The position numbers and the translations under genes were made by a program. This document shows positions 34,983 to 43,212 of a stretch of DNA of 64,000 nucleotides, piece by piece. The DNA comes from Verrucomicrobiota bacterium (GTDB taxonomy: Bacteria; Verrucomicrobiota; Verrucomicrobiia; Limisphaerales; JACRJZ01). A model generated the notes under the pieces. It was not told the origin of the DNA. It did not search any database and worked only from the letters and a program-made list of their open reading frames with translations. Each line of letters opens with the position of its first letter. Within the stretch, counting starts at the first letter, position 1. Location of the stretch: the NCBI GenBank assembly GCA_016219875.1, contig JACRJZ010000168.1:1-64000 (forward strand), written 5' to 3'.

Positions 34983-35630
34983 TCATGGTTGCAGGCTGTG
35001 ACCGGCTGGATTCACAAAGCGTGAGCCGACTTGAACCAGTTTGGATTGGAGAGGATGCCAGGGGATCCGCTCCACGTGTCCGTCCACGAACAGGTAGTTG
35101 GCCGCATTCAGATGCCGGGTGACGGCGATCTCGGTCGCGAACCCGCGCGGCGAAAAGTCCCCGTCGTCCGCGTCGGCGAAGTGGAAGTGGTCGCTGTTGA
35201 CGTAGCCATCGGCGCACTCGGCCATGAGGAAGGTTTCCGACGGCGCTGGGATGGCCGAGAAGCGGGAATAGCCCTGAGGATTCCCGGGGCCGGCCGGCAG
35301 CAAGAAATCGTTGATGGCGTAGCTGTACAGGCGCGTCCGGTGGGGATCGCGCCGACAACGCCAGAGATTGGTGCCGCCGCAATACGGCTGCAGCGTGCTC
35401 ACCCAGGATTGCCCCTGATGGGCCGTGCGCGGCAATTCATCCTGGTTGTCGTCGCCATACATGAGGCAGGCCAGGCCGATTTGCTTGAGGTTGCTGAGGC
35501 AGGCGGTGGCGTGGGCGCGCTCCTTCGCCCTCGCGAGCGCCGGCAGGAGCAGCGCGGCCAGGATGGCGATTATCGCGATGACGACCAGCAACTCCACGAG
35601 CGTGAATCCGCGGTAGGTTCGGGTGTTCAT
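34983..35630 (-). CDS. Type II secretion/type IV pseudopilin-like protein (prepilin N-terminal motif)
   Basis: 215-aa protein with a class III signal peptide: MNTRTYRGFTLVELLVVIAI, with Gly before Phe (+1 of the mature form) and Glu at +5, then an Ala-rich hydrophobic helix. It is followed by CLSNLKQIGLACLMYGDDNQ and a C-terminal FVDGHVERIPWH, the H-X9-DG style tail frequent in Verrucomicrobia, Lentisphaerae and Planctomycetes. Likely processed by prepilin peptidase; the role of this very expanded family is unclear. Its ATG overlaps the stop of the CusA-like gene (ATGA), an unexpected coupling. Confidence 0.85.
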   Translation of the reverse strand: MNTRTYRGFTLVELLVVIAIIAILAALLLPALARAKERAHATACLSNLKQIGLACLMYGDDNQDELPRTAHQGQSWVSTLQPYCGGTNLWRCRRDPHRTRLYSYAINDFLLPAGPGNPQGYSRFSAIPAPSETFLMAECADGYVNSDHFHFADADDGDFSPRGFATEIAVTRHLNAANYLFVDGHVERIPWHPLQSKLVQVGSRFVNPAGHSLQP

Positions 35631-38600
35631 TTGGAGAGCGAGGGTTCGCCCAGTCCAACACACGGCACGTCCACGAGATGCCCGACGGATTTGCCGTTGG
35701 GCTTTCGTTGGTTGAGCGGGGGAGGCTGGGCCACGGACGTCCGCAGGCGCCGCATTTCTCCGTGCCACTTCCACACCTGGTAGATGCCGGGATAGACGAG
35801 CAGTTCGAGAACGAACGAGGTGAAGACCCCGCCGATCATGGGGGCGGCGATGCGTTTCATCACATCCGCGCCGGTGCCGGTGGACCACATGATGGGCACC
35901 AACCCGATGAACGTGGCGGCCACCGTCATGAACTTGGGCCGCAGCCGTTGCACGGCTCCGTACTGAATCGCGCTCTGCAGGTCGCGCAGCGTGTGGAGGC
36001 GTCCCTCGCGTCTGGCCTGCTCGTAGGCTAGATCGAGGTACATCAGCATGAAGATGCCGGTCTCCGCATCGACTCCGAGCAAGGCGATCAGGCCCACCCA
36101 GACCCCGACGCTCATGTTGTAGTCCAGCAGGTAAAGGAACCAGATCGCGCCCACCGCCGAGAACGGTACGGCCAGCAACACGATCGATGTCTTGGCCAGG
36201 GAGCGGGTGCTGCCATAGAGGAGCAGAAAGATCATGAACAAAGTCAGGGGAACGATCAGCCACAGCCGCTCTCGCATCCGGTTCAAGGATTCATACTGGC
36301 CGCTCCAAAGCAGCGCGTAGCCAGGGGGAAGCTCTATCTTGTTCCGCAACGCTGCGTCGGCGTCGGCCAGGTAGCTATCCAGGTCCCGCCCGAGCACGTC
36401 CACATAGACATAGCCCGTCAGCAGGCCGTCCTCATTGCGGATCATGGACGGGCCGGTCTTGGTTTCGATGCGCGCGACCTGGCCCAGCGGCACCGGAGAC
36501 TGACCGTCGGCTTTGGAGACCAGCACACGTTCGAGCGCGCTGCGGTCGGATCGAAAATCGCGCGCGTAACGCACGTTGACGGGATAGCGTTCCTGGCCGG
36601 AGACCACGGTGGTGACATTCTCTCCGCCGAGGCTGTTCTCGACCGAGGCCTGGGCTTCCTCCACGCTGATGCCATATCGGGCCAGGGCTGCCCGGTCCCA
36701 ATCGACGTCCAGGAAGAACCCGGTGCCGGTCCGTTCGGCAAAGACGCTGCGGGAGCCCGGCACGTTGCGCAGGACAGTCTCGACCTCGTGCCCGATCTGC
36801 TCGATGCGATCGAGGTCGCCGCCGGTGATCTTGAGCCCCACGGGGGTGCGCAGACCGGTGCTGAGCATCTCAATGCGCCCCTTGATGGGCATGGTCCAGC
36901 CATTGGCCAGGCCGGGCACCTGCAACGCTGCGTTCATCTGGCTGATCAGGTCCTCGGTTGAGAGCCGGTCTGGAGTCACATGCCTCAGCACCCCCTTCAT
37001 CCAGACCGGCGCCCAACCCGAATACCACGTCTCCACCGACCGCCACTGATCCTTGGGTTTCAGGGTAATCACCGTCTCGAGCATGGACAGCGGCGCCGGG
37101 TCCGTGGGCGTTTCGGCCCGACCCGCCTTGCCCAGCACGCGGTCCACCTCGGGGAACTGTTTGAGAACACGGTCGGTGGTCTGAAGCAGCTTTTGGGCTT
37201 CGGCCACCGAGAGGCCCGGCAGGGTGGAAGGCATGTAGAGGACGGAGCCTTCGTCCAGCGGCGGCATGAATTCCGATCCCAGTTGCCGGAAGACCGGAAT
37301 CGTGGAGACGACCAGGGCGGCTGCGCCCCCGATGACGAACCACTTCCAGCGCAAGGCCCAGGTCAGGGCCGGGCTGTAAAGGCGATTCAACGCGCGGCTG
37401 ATCGGATGGCTGCTCTCCGGACGGATGGTGCCGACGGCTATGCCATTGACCAGCCGGGACAGCCACCGGGACCGGAATTGGAAGCGACGCACCCGAGTGA
37501 AGGTCACCCGCAGCGCCGGGTCCAGTGTGATGACCAGCACCGCCGCCGCGATCATGGCGAGAGTCTTGGTGTAGGCGAGCGGCTGGAACAGCCGGCCTTC
37601 CTGCGCTTCGAGCGTCAGCACCGGGAGGAAGGAGACGGCGATGATGAGGAGGGCGAAGAAGCTGGGGCGCGCCACCTGTTTGATCGCCTGCGTGACCACG
37701 GCCTGGTAGGAGCCACGACGGCCCTTCTGTTCCCATTGCTCAAGGGATTTGTGAACCTGCTCGACCACGACAATCGCCGCGTCCACCAGGGCGCCGACGG
37801 CGATGGCGATTCCGCCGAGCGACATGATGTTGGCGGTGATGCCCATGAGGCGGAAGGGGATGAAAGCGACCAGGACCGCGATGGGGATCGTGATGGCGGG
37901 AATGATTGCGCTGGGCACGTGCCAGAGGAACAGGAAGATCACCAGCATCACCACGATGATGACCTCGAGCAGCGTGTGTTTGAGGTTGTCCACCGCCCGG
38001 TCAATCAACTCGGAGCGATCATACACGGGCACGATCTTCACGCCCGCCGGCAGCCCCGGTTGAATCTCGCGCAGACGGGCTTTGACGCGCTGGATGACTT
38101 CAAGGGCGTTCTGGCCGTGCCGCATGACGACGATGCCTGAAACCACTTCGCCCTTCCCGTCCAGTTCGGCGACCCCGCGCCGCAGATCCGGCCCGACCAG
38201 AACCTGCGCGACGTCGCGAACGCAAATGGGCGTGCCCTGGGTGGCGGTCAGCGGGATGTTCTCGATGTCCGCGACGGTCTTGAAGTAGCCGCGCCCCCGG
38301 ACCATGTACTCGGTGCCGCCGAATTCAAGCAGGCGCCCCGCTGACTCGCGGTTGTTGGCCCGGACAGCTTCGACGACGCGCGCGATGGACAGGTTGTAGG
38401 CGCGCAGCCGATTCGGATCGACGTTCACCTGGAACTGCTTGCCGAAGCCCCCCACCGCAGCCACCTCGGCCACCCCCGGGACGCTTTTGAGATAATACTT
38501 CAGGTGCCAGTCCTGGTAGGACCGCAGATCCGCCAGGCTTTGCGTGCCCGACTCGTCCACCAGCGCGTACTGATAAATCCATCCCAGGGCCGTGGCATCC

Positions 38601-38989
38601 GGACCGATTTCCGTCGTCACACCGGCCGGCAGCCGGCCCTGGACGGCGCCGAGGTATTCCTGCGTGCGGGAGCGGGCCCAGTAGAGATCAGTGCGGTCCT
38701 CGAAGATGACGTAAACGTAGGAGTAACCGAAATCGGAGAAACCGCGCACGGACTTCACCTTCGGGGCGCCAAGCATGGCGGTGACGATGGGATACGTGAC
38801 TTGCGACTCAACGATGTCCGGGCTGCGATCCCAGCGCGAGTAGATGATGACCTGGGTGTCGCTCAGGTCCGGGATGGCATCCAGGGGCACCCGGCGGAGC
38901 GACCCCCAGCCGGCGACGCACGCCGCCGCGACCAGCGCAAACACCAACACCCGGTTGCGGACCGAGAAATCGATTATGCGGTTGATCAT
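35627..38989 (-). CDS. cusA: Heavy-metal efflux RND transporter, CusA-like
   Basis: Inner-membrane proton-driven pump of the heavy-metal RND family, exporting monovalent copper or silver from periplasm or cytoplasm. The 1,120-aa protein has the RND start MINRIIDFSVRNRVLVFALV, the LDAIPDLSDTQVIIYS segment and, in TM4, GGIAIAVGALVDAAIVVVEQ. The Ala-rich VDAAIVVVE form resembles CusA rather than the VDGA form of CzcA. Twelve membrane segments and two large periplasmic loops are evident. It is preceded by the adaptor gene (one base between) and, further upstream, a multicopper oxidase, which supports copper as substrate. No outer-membrane factor gene is in the window. Confidence 0.9.
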   Translation of the reverse strand: MINRIIDFSVRNRVLVFALVAAACVAGWGSLRRVPLDAIPDLSDTQVIIYSRWDRSPDIVESQVTYPIVTAMLGAPKVKSVRGFSDFGYSYVYVIFEDRTDLYWARSRTQEYLGAVQGRLPAGVTTEIGPDATALGWIYQYALVDESGTQSLADLRSYQDWHLKYYLKSVPGVAEVAAVGGFGKQFQVNVDPNRLRAYNLSIARVVEAVRANNRESAGRLLEFGGTEYMVRGRGYFKTVADIENIPLTATQGTPICVRDVAQVLVGPDLRRGVAELDGKGEVVSGIVVMRHGQNALEVIQRVKARLREIQPGLPAGVKIVPVYDRSELIDRAVDNLKHTLLEVIIVVMLVIFLFLWHVPSAIIPAITIPIAVLVAFIPFRLMGITANIMSLGGIAIAVGALVDAAIVVVEQVHKSLEQWEQKGRRGSYQAVVTQAIKQVARPSFFALLIIAVSFLPVLTLEAQEGRLFQPLAYTKTLAMIAAAVLVITLDPALRVTFTRVRRFQFRSRWLSRLVNGIAVGTIRPESSHPISRALNRLYSPALTWALRWKWFVIGGAAALVVSTIPVFRQLGSEFMPPLDEGSVLYMPSTLPGLSVAEAQKLLQTTDRVLKQFPEVDRVLGKAGRAETPTDPAPLSMLETVITLKPKDQWRSVETWYSGWAPVWMKGVLRHVTPDRLSTEDLISQMNAALQVPGLANGWTMPIKGRIEMLSTGLRTPVGLKITGGDLDRIEQIGHEVETVLRNVPGSRSVFAERTGTGFFLDVDWDRAALARYGISVEEAQASVENSLGGENVTTVVSGQERYPVNVRYARDFRSDRSALERVLVSKADGQSPVPLGQVARIETKTGPSMIRNEDGLLTGYVYVDVLGRDLDSYLADADAALRNKIELPPGYALLWSGQYESLNRMRERLWLIVPLTLFMIFLLLYGSTRSLAKTSIVLLAVPFSAVGAIWFLYLLDYNMSVGVWVGLIALLGVDAETGIFMLMYLDLAYEQARREGRLHTLRDLQSAIQYGAVQRLRPKFMTVAATFIGLVPIMWSTGTGADVMKRIAAPMIGGVFTSFVLELLVYPGIYQVWKWHGEMRRLRTSVAQPPPLNQRKPNGKSVGHLVDVPCVGLGEPSLSK

Positions 38990-38990
38990 G

Positions 38991-40487
38991 TCAGGGGTAA
39001 TGATCGGGGTGCTCTGTGGCCAGCGTCGCCTCGGCCCTGCGGCTGGAGTGGCGACTCAGAACTCGCGCGGGATCAGCATCGAACGAGCGTTTGCAGCCCT
39101 CGTTGCAGAAATAGTAGGTGTGGCCCTGGTAAACGCTCACGTGACCGTCGGCTTCGACCTCCTGTTCGTCCACAGTCATGCTGCACACAGGGTCCTTGGC
39201 ACTCGTCCCGCGTATGCCTGCCGCCGCCTGTTTCATGCGGCTTTCGGAATCGAGCAGAAAGTTGCCGGAGGTGACAATCCGTTCTCCGGGCGTCAGGCCT
39301 TGCACAATCTCAACCAGATCCCCCAGGTGGCGGCCTGTCTTCACCTCTTTGGGCTCGTAGAACCCGTTCCCCTGCTCCACGAACACCGTCTGCCGGCGCC
39401 CCGCATCCAGTACCGCGTCGGCGCTGATGAGGATCATTTCGGGAAGCGTGACGGACAGTTCGACATCCACGAGCATGTCCGGCCTCAACGCGTGATCCGG
39501 ATTGTCCATCTCCAGCCGGACCTTGAGCGTGCGCGAACCGTTGTCGAACAACGGCAGCGCCTGGCTCACGGTGGCGACGAAGGTTCTGGCGGCGCGGGGC
39601 ATGGAAACCCGTGCCTGGCTTCCTGGCTTGAGGTGTTCGCCTTCCCACCCGGGCACATCGGTCAGAACCCAGACCCGACTCAGGTCCGCCACCCGGAACA
39701 GCTCCATGCCTTTCTCCAAGCGGAGCCCGTCCGTGGCTTTGCGCGCGGTTATGAAACCGTCGGCTGGGGCCGCGAGTTCCACGTGCTTGGTGAAAGTGCC
39801 GGTTCGGAGGATCTCGTCGATCTGGCGTTGCCCCATGCCCATGTCCAGCAAGGTGTCCACGATCCGCTCCAGGTTCTTATCCGTCATGAGGAGTTCGCCG
39901 ATGCGCGACGGAAAGTTTTGCACGGTCAGCTCGGCCCGCTCCCGGGAATTGAACGCGGACACCAGGGATTGCACGACGGACAAGAAGTCCGGACTGTAGA
40001 AGCTGGCCAGGATTTCGTCTTTCTTGATCGGGCTGCCGGTGGTGTAGGGTCCGGTTTTGGTGATCCACCCGTTGATCGGGGCGAGGACGATGTAATCACG
40101 GCTTTCATCCACCGCGACCCGGCCCGGGAACCGCAGCGCGTGTTGTGGCTTTTTGATTTTGACTTCAGCCACACGGACCCCGATCAACTGTTGCCTCTCT
40201 GGGCTGAGTTTCACCGTTCCAGCCGGTCGAGGCCGGGTTCCGGTGGTAGCCTCGGGCAGGGAGGTGTTCTCTGCCTCGGCATAAACCGGCTCCATCTTCA
40301 TTCCGCAGGGCGCGAGTCCCGGTTTGTCCGACGTGTGCATCGGATTCATCGGATCGACGTAATGCAGGATCTTTCGGCCGGACGTGGCGGAATGCGCAGG
40401 GGTGTTAGAATGGCCGCGCCCAGCCAGGGCCAGGAACCCGGCCACGAGCAGAGCCAGCAGGATGGCGGCAAGGAGAAGTTTTTTCAT
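38991..40487 (-). CDS. cusB: RND efflux periplasmic adaptor, CusB-like, with metal-binding and YHS domains
   Basis: Membrane fusion protein linking the CusA-like pump to an outer-membrane channel. The 498-aa protein has an N-terminal signal/anchor (LLLAAILLALLVAGFLAL). A heavy-metal-binding domain follows at about residues 43-75 (YVDPMNPMHTSDKPGLAPCG then MKMEP), then the barrel-sandwich/adaptor core with PINGWITKTGPYTTGSPIKK, and a C-terminal YHS-type domain (about 432-475: DPVCSMTVDE, YYFCNEGCKRSF) with Cys residues suited to metal binding. Such HMBD-adaptor-YHS fusions are known in copper systems. The start is followed closely by cusA. Confidence 0.9.
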   Translation of the reverse strand: MKKLLLAAILLALLVAGFLALAGRGHSNTPAHSATSGRKILHYVDPMNPMHTSDKPGLAPCGMKMEPVYAEAENTSLPEATTGTRPRPAGTVKLSPERQQLIGVRVAEVKIKKPQHALRFPGRVAVDESRDYIVLAPINGWITKTGPYTTGSPIKKDEILASFYSPDFLSVVQSLVSAFNSRERAELTVQNFPSRIGELLMTDKNLERIVDTLLDMGMGQRQIDEILRTGTFTKHVELAAPADGFITARKATDGLRLEKGMELFRVADLSRVWVLTDVPGWEGEHLKPGSQARVSMPRAARTFVATVSQALPLFDNGSRTLKVRLEMDNPDHALRPDMLVDVELSVTLPEMILISADAVLDAGRRQTVFVEQGNGFYEPKEVKTGRHLGDLVEIVQGLTPGERIVTSGNFLLDSESRMKQAAAGIRGTSAKDPVCSMTVDEQEVEADGHVSVYQGHTYYFCNEGCKRSFDADPARVLSRHSSRRAEATLATEHPDHYP

Positions 40488-40570
40488 GGAGCCAGTTAGC
40501 TACCAGCGAGGTTCAGCAGGTTGCGGAGTTACCCTTCAGTCGGAGAGTGAGCCCACGGGAGCCCGCAAAA

Positions 40571-40612
40571 CTCCCAGTGCGGCGGTGCCGCGGGCACGCG
40601 CCACACTGGGAG
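40571..40612. repeat. Large hairpin between multicopper oxidase and cusB
   Basis: Arms CTCCCAGTGCGGCG and CGCCACACTGGGAG pair over 14 bases with one mismatch; the loop GTGCCGCGGGCACG contains an inner GTGCC/GGCAC stem. No T-run follows, so it may be a REP-like element or an mRNA-stabilising hairpin. Confidence 0.7.
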
Positions 40613-40644
40613 CGGCGTCTTCTCCGATGCCAAAGTCACTTGGC

Positions 40645-42399
40645 CTAGGCGACCACCAGCGGCCGCATCATCCCATCGTCCTCGTGCTTGATGATGTGGC
40701 AGTGCCAGACGTAGTCACCGGCCAGCGCGAAGGGGCTGGTCACGACTCTGACCACCTCGCCCGTATGCACCATGACAGTGTCCTTGGGTCCGCGCTCCCT
40801 CGGAGGCGGGCCTGACGGCACCCCGATCAGCGCGCCCGTGAGCGGGTCAAAGCGCTGGCGGTTCACGACCCAGAAATGCACTTGATGAAGGTGCGTCGGG
40901 TGGGCTTCGTCGGCGTACATTTCCCAGAGTTCAACGTCTCCCTGGGCGGGGGTTTCCGTCGGTGCGTCGTGGTACTCCAACGGTCGCAAGAACGGAACCT
41001 GGCCGGGCCTCACGATGCCCTGCCGCGAGTCCTTCATGGCCACCCGCCGGAGGTTGTCAAAGCCCGCCGGTGGCGCCTCAGAGTGGGCCGCCAGGAGCGC
41101 TCCCAATCCCGCCGCAGGCAGGGTCAGATCATTGCCCACTCGCGGAACCACCCGGAATTCCATCACCTCGCGCGGGCCGTCGCCAGAGTTCTGGAGGTAC
41201 ACCCTGCTGCCGGCAGGGACGTCGGTAAAGTCCACGATCACATCCGCGCGCTCGGCGTTCCCCATCTCGAACGTGCGGTTGAGCGCCACCGGTGCCGTCA
41301 GGAAGCCAATGTCCGTGCCGATTTGGTGCGCGGGCACGGTCGGCGAGAAGTTCAGGAGCAAGGTGTTGTTGTTGCCGCCGTTCAGCATGCGGAAGCGGTA
41401 GCGGCGCTTTTGGACCACCAGGTACGGCAGCGTGTTGCCGTTCACCGTCATGATGTTGCCGTTGCCCTCGTCCTTGAAGAGCAGCGACCCGTCAGTGTTG
41501 AAGGCGCGATCCTGGATCGCCAGCGGAATCTCAAAGGCGCCCGCCGGAAGCACTCCGGCCGGCAGGTCATAGGCGCCGCCGCGCAGGATATAGAAGCCCG
41601 CCATCCCGGTGTACACGTTCTCCCCGGTGATGCCCAGGGTATGGTCATGATACCAGCACGCCGCGGCTGGTTGGTTGTTCTGGTAATCGAAGATGGCAGC
41701 GCCGTCCGGCCAATCGGGGACTCCGCGTGCCACCGCCTTTTGACGGAAGTGCTCATAGGCGCTGCCTTCCCTGATGAAGCCGGCTGGGGTATTTGTGGAA
41801 ACCGGCAAATACCAGGCTTCGGGATGGCCATCGGCGTCGTCGTGAATGTTTCCGCCGTGGAAGTGGGTGACGATGGGGACGGGACCACGGTAGGCCCCCA
41901 CGGAGCCGAACCCGAAGTCGTCGATCGGTCCGGGCGGATTGGCCCACTCCTTGGTCGGCCGCAGGTATCTCGCGAGGATGTGCGGCTGGAAGGTGCCGTT
42001 CGCGTTCACTTGCTGGTTGATCCACGCGACGCGGATCGGCACGCCCACCGTGGCCTCGATGGTGCAAGCGGGGGCATGGAAGGGCTGCAGGCCATTCACC
42101 GGCCCATAGCCTGCCACCAACGTGTCGGGGAATCCCGCGGGCAGAATCTGCTGCCGGAACTGGCGGACAGCGATCTGGTAGGTATTGGAGCCCACCGCGG
42201 TTTCCGGCATGCGCGGAGGTATGAACAAGGGGGTCACGAAGCGGGGAATCCGCGAGGCTGACAGAGTCCCGCCGCTTTGGGCCAGAGTCGGCCATGGGAG
42301 CAGAAGACCGGCCCCGGCCGCTGCACTGACTTTCAGGAAGTCGCGCCTTGAATGTGCCTGTGCATTCCTTTTCTGTTTCGTGTGTTTGGTCTCTTTCAT
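40645..42399 (-). CDS. Tat-exported multicopper oxidase (CotA/bilirubin oxidase-like)
   Basis: Periplasmic multicopper oxidase, probably oxidising Cu(I) or phenolic substrates. The 584-aa protein has a twin-arginine signal (HSRRDFLKVSAAAGAGLLLP). The four copper-binding regions are present: THFHGGNIHDDADGH, CWYHDHTLGITGENVYTG, HPTHLHQVHFWVV and YVWHCHIIKHEDDGMM (HCH with the type 1 copper Cys). The HGGNIHDDADG form is typical of the CotA/spore-coat A-like branch. It is the first gene of the copper module, 157 bases upstream of the cusB-like gene with a hairpin between. A Met-rich loop like that of CueO is not obvious. Confidence 0.9.
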   Translation of the reverse strand: MKETKHTKQKRNAQAHSRRDFLKVSAAAGAGLLLPWPTLAQSGGTLSASRIPRFVTPLFIPPRMPETAVGSNTYQIAVRQFRQQILPAGFPDTLVAGYGPVNGLQPFHAPACTIEATVGVPIRVAWINQQVNANGTFQPHILARYLRPTKEWANPPGPIDDFGFGSVGAYRGPVPIVTHFHGGNIHDDADGHPEAWYLPVSTNTPAGFIREGSAYEHFRQKAVARGVPDWPDGAAIFDYQNNQPAAACWYHDHTLGITGENVYTGMAGFYILRGGAYDLPAGVLPAGAFEIPLAIQDRAFNTDGSLLFKDEGNGNIMTVNGNTLPYLVVQKRRYRFRMLNGGNNNTLLLNFSPTVPAHQIGTDIGFLTAPVALNRTFEMGNAERADVIVDFTDVPAGSRVYLQNSGDGPREVMEFRVVPRVGNDLTLPAAGLGALLAAHSEAPPAGFDNLRRVAMKDSRQGIVRPGQVPFLRPLEYHDAPTETPAQGDVELWEMYADEAHPTHLHQVHFWVVNRQRFDPLTGALIGVPSGPPPRERGPKDTVMVHTGEVVRVVTSPFALAGDYVWHCHIIKHEDDGMMRPLVVA

Positions 42400-43212
42400 T
42401 CTATTGCCTTTCGGTTGTTTTCATTTTCAAGCGGTGGAGCTTTCCACCTATCTTTCCATTGGATTCTCAGAGGAATGGCGGGAAGAAGTTTCAAATAATC
42501 TGAAAATTTTGCGTTGGGCCGACACGCCGATTCATTGAATGCGGGGGTGAACGTCGCAGAGCACCGTGCGGCATGTCGGCCACCAAAGTGGTTGGAGAAT
42601 CGAGCATGGCCCGCATTTCTCGCCACAAGATCGGCGCGGTCGTAATGTGTCGGAGCGCGACCGGTCCCCGGTCGCAGCAGGATGCCATGTGACAGGCGCT
42701 GCGGCCGGAGACCGGCCGCGCTCCGGTGAGAAATGCGGGATAGAAGTCTCCTGGCACTCCTTGCACATGCACAAGAAGCCCGGAGAAAGCTGAGCCTACA
42801 AAGCCAGCGTGGGCCTGACCGGAGTGGCTTGCTGCAATCCCATCGGTGTTCCAAAGTCCAACTTGAAAGGATGCCGACCGTGGCGGCATTGGCTTCACTT
42901 GCGCAGCGCCGATCTTCGGCGACCGGGCGATTGAGTGGCCGCCCATTCGGTTGGGAAAACCTCAACCAGCTTGCACACGCCGGCATGGGCAGAGTTCTCG
43001 CGGGCCGAACCTCTCGCGAGCACGAGATCCGCATCGCAACGTACGGCCAGACCCAAGAGGATATGTTCGGTGAGGGTTTCCGCGTTGGCCCGTAAGCAAG
43101 GTTGACGGCCCATGTGGCATCATCTCGCTGACAAAGTCATCGACGCTCGGGGGGCAAATTATTCTCAGACGGCGGATTACGGGAGTCTCTTCACCGCGGC
43201 CGGTTCCATCGT
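42400..43212. other. 813-base gap with a palindromic mobile-type element
   Basis: No gene is supported. It contains the 130-base element with terminal inverted repeats at 42610-42739. The segment 42895-43113 has an open minus-strand frame with protein-like composition but no recognisable family, so I do not call it. The multicopper oxidase promoter should lie close to 42400-42500, an AT-richer stretch. Confidence 0.6.
42610..42739. repeat. Palindromic element family 2, copy 1 (130 bp, MITE-like)
   Basis: Terminal inverted repeats CCCGCATTTCTCGCC and GGTGAGAAATGCGGG match at 14 of 15 positions. Inside are two strong hairpins, GCGACCGGTCCCCGGTCGC and GCGGCCGGAGACCGGCCGC. A second copy lies inverted at 47533-47622. 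No coding capacity. Confidence 0.8.

Noticed and set aside
42895..43113. A 72-codon minus-strand frame in the 813-base gap (RANAETLTEHILLGLAVRCD)
   Set aside because: Composition is protein-like and it could be a gene fragment, but I recognise no family and see no ribosome-binding site, so it is not called.
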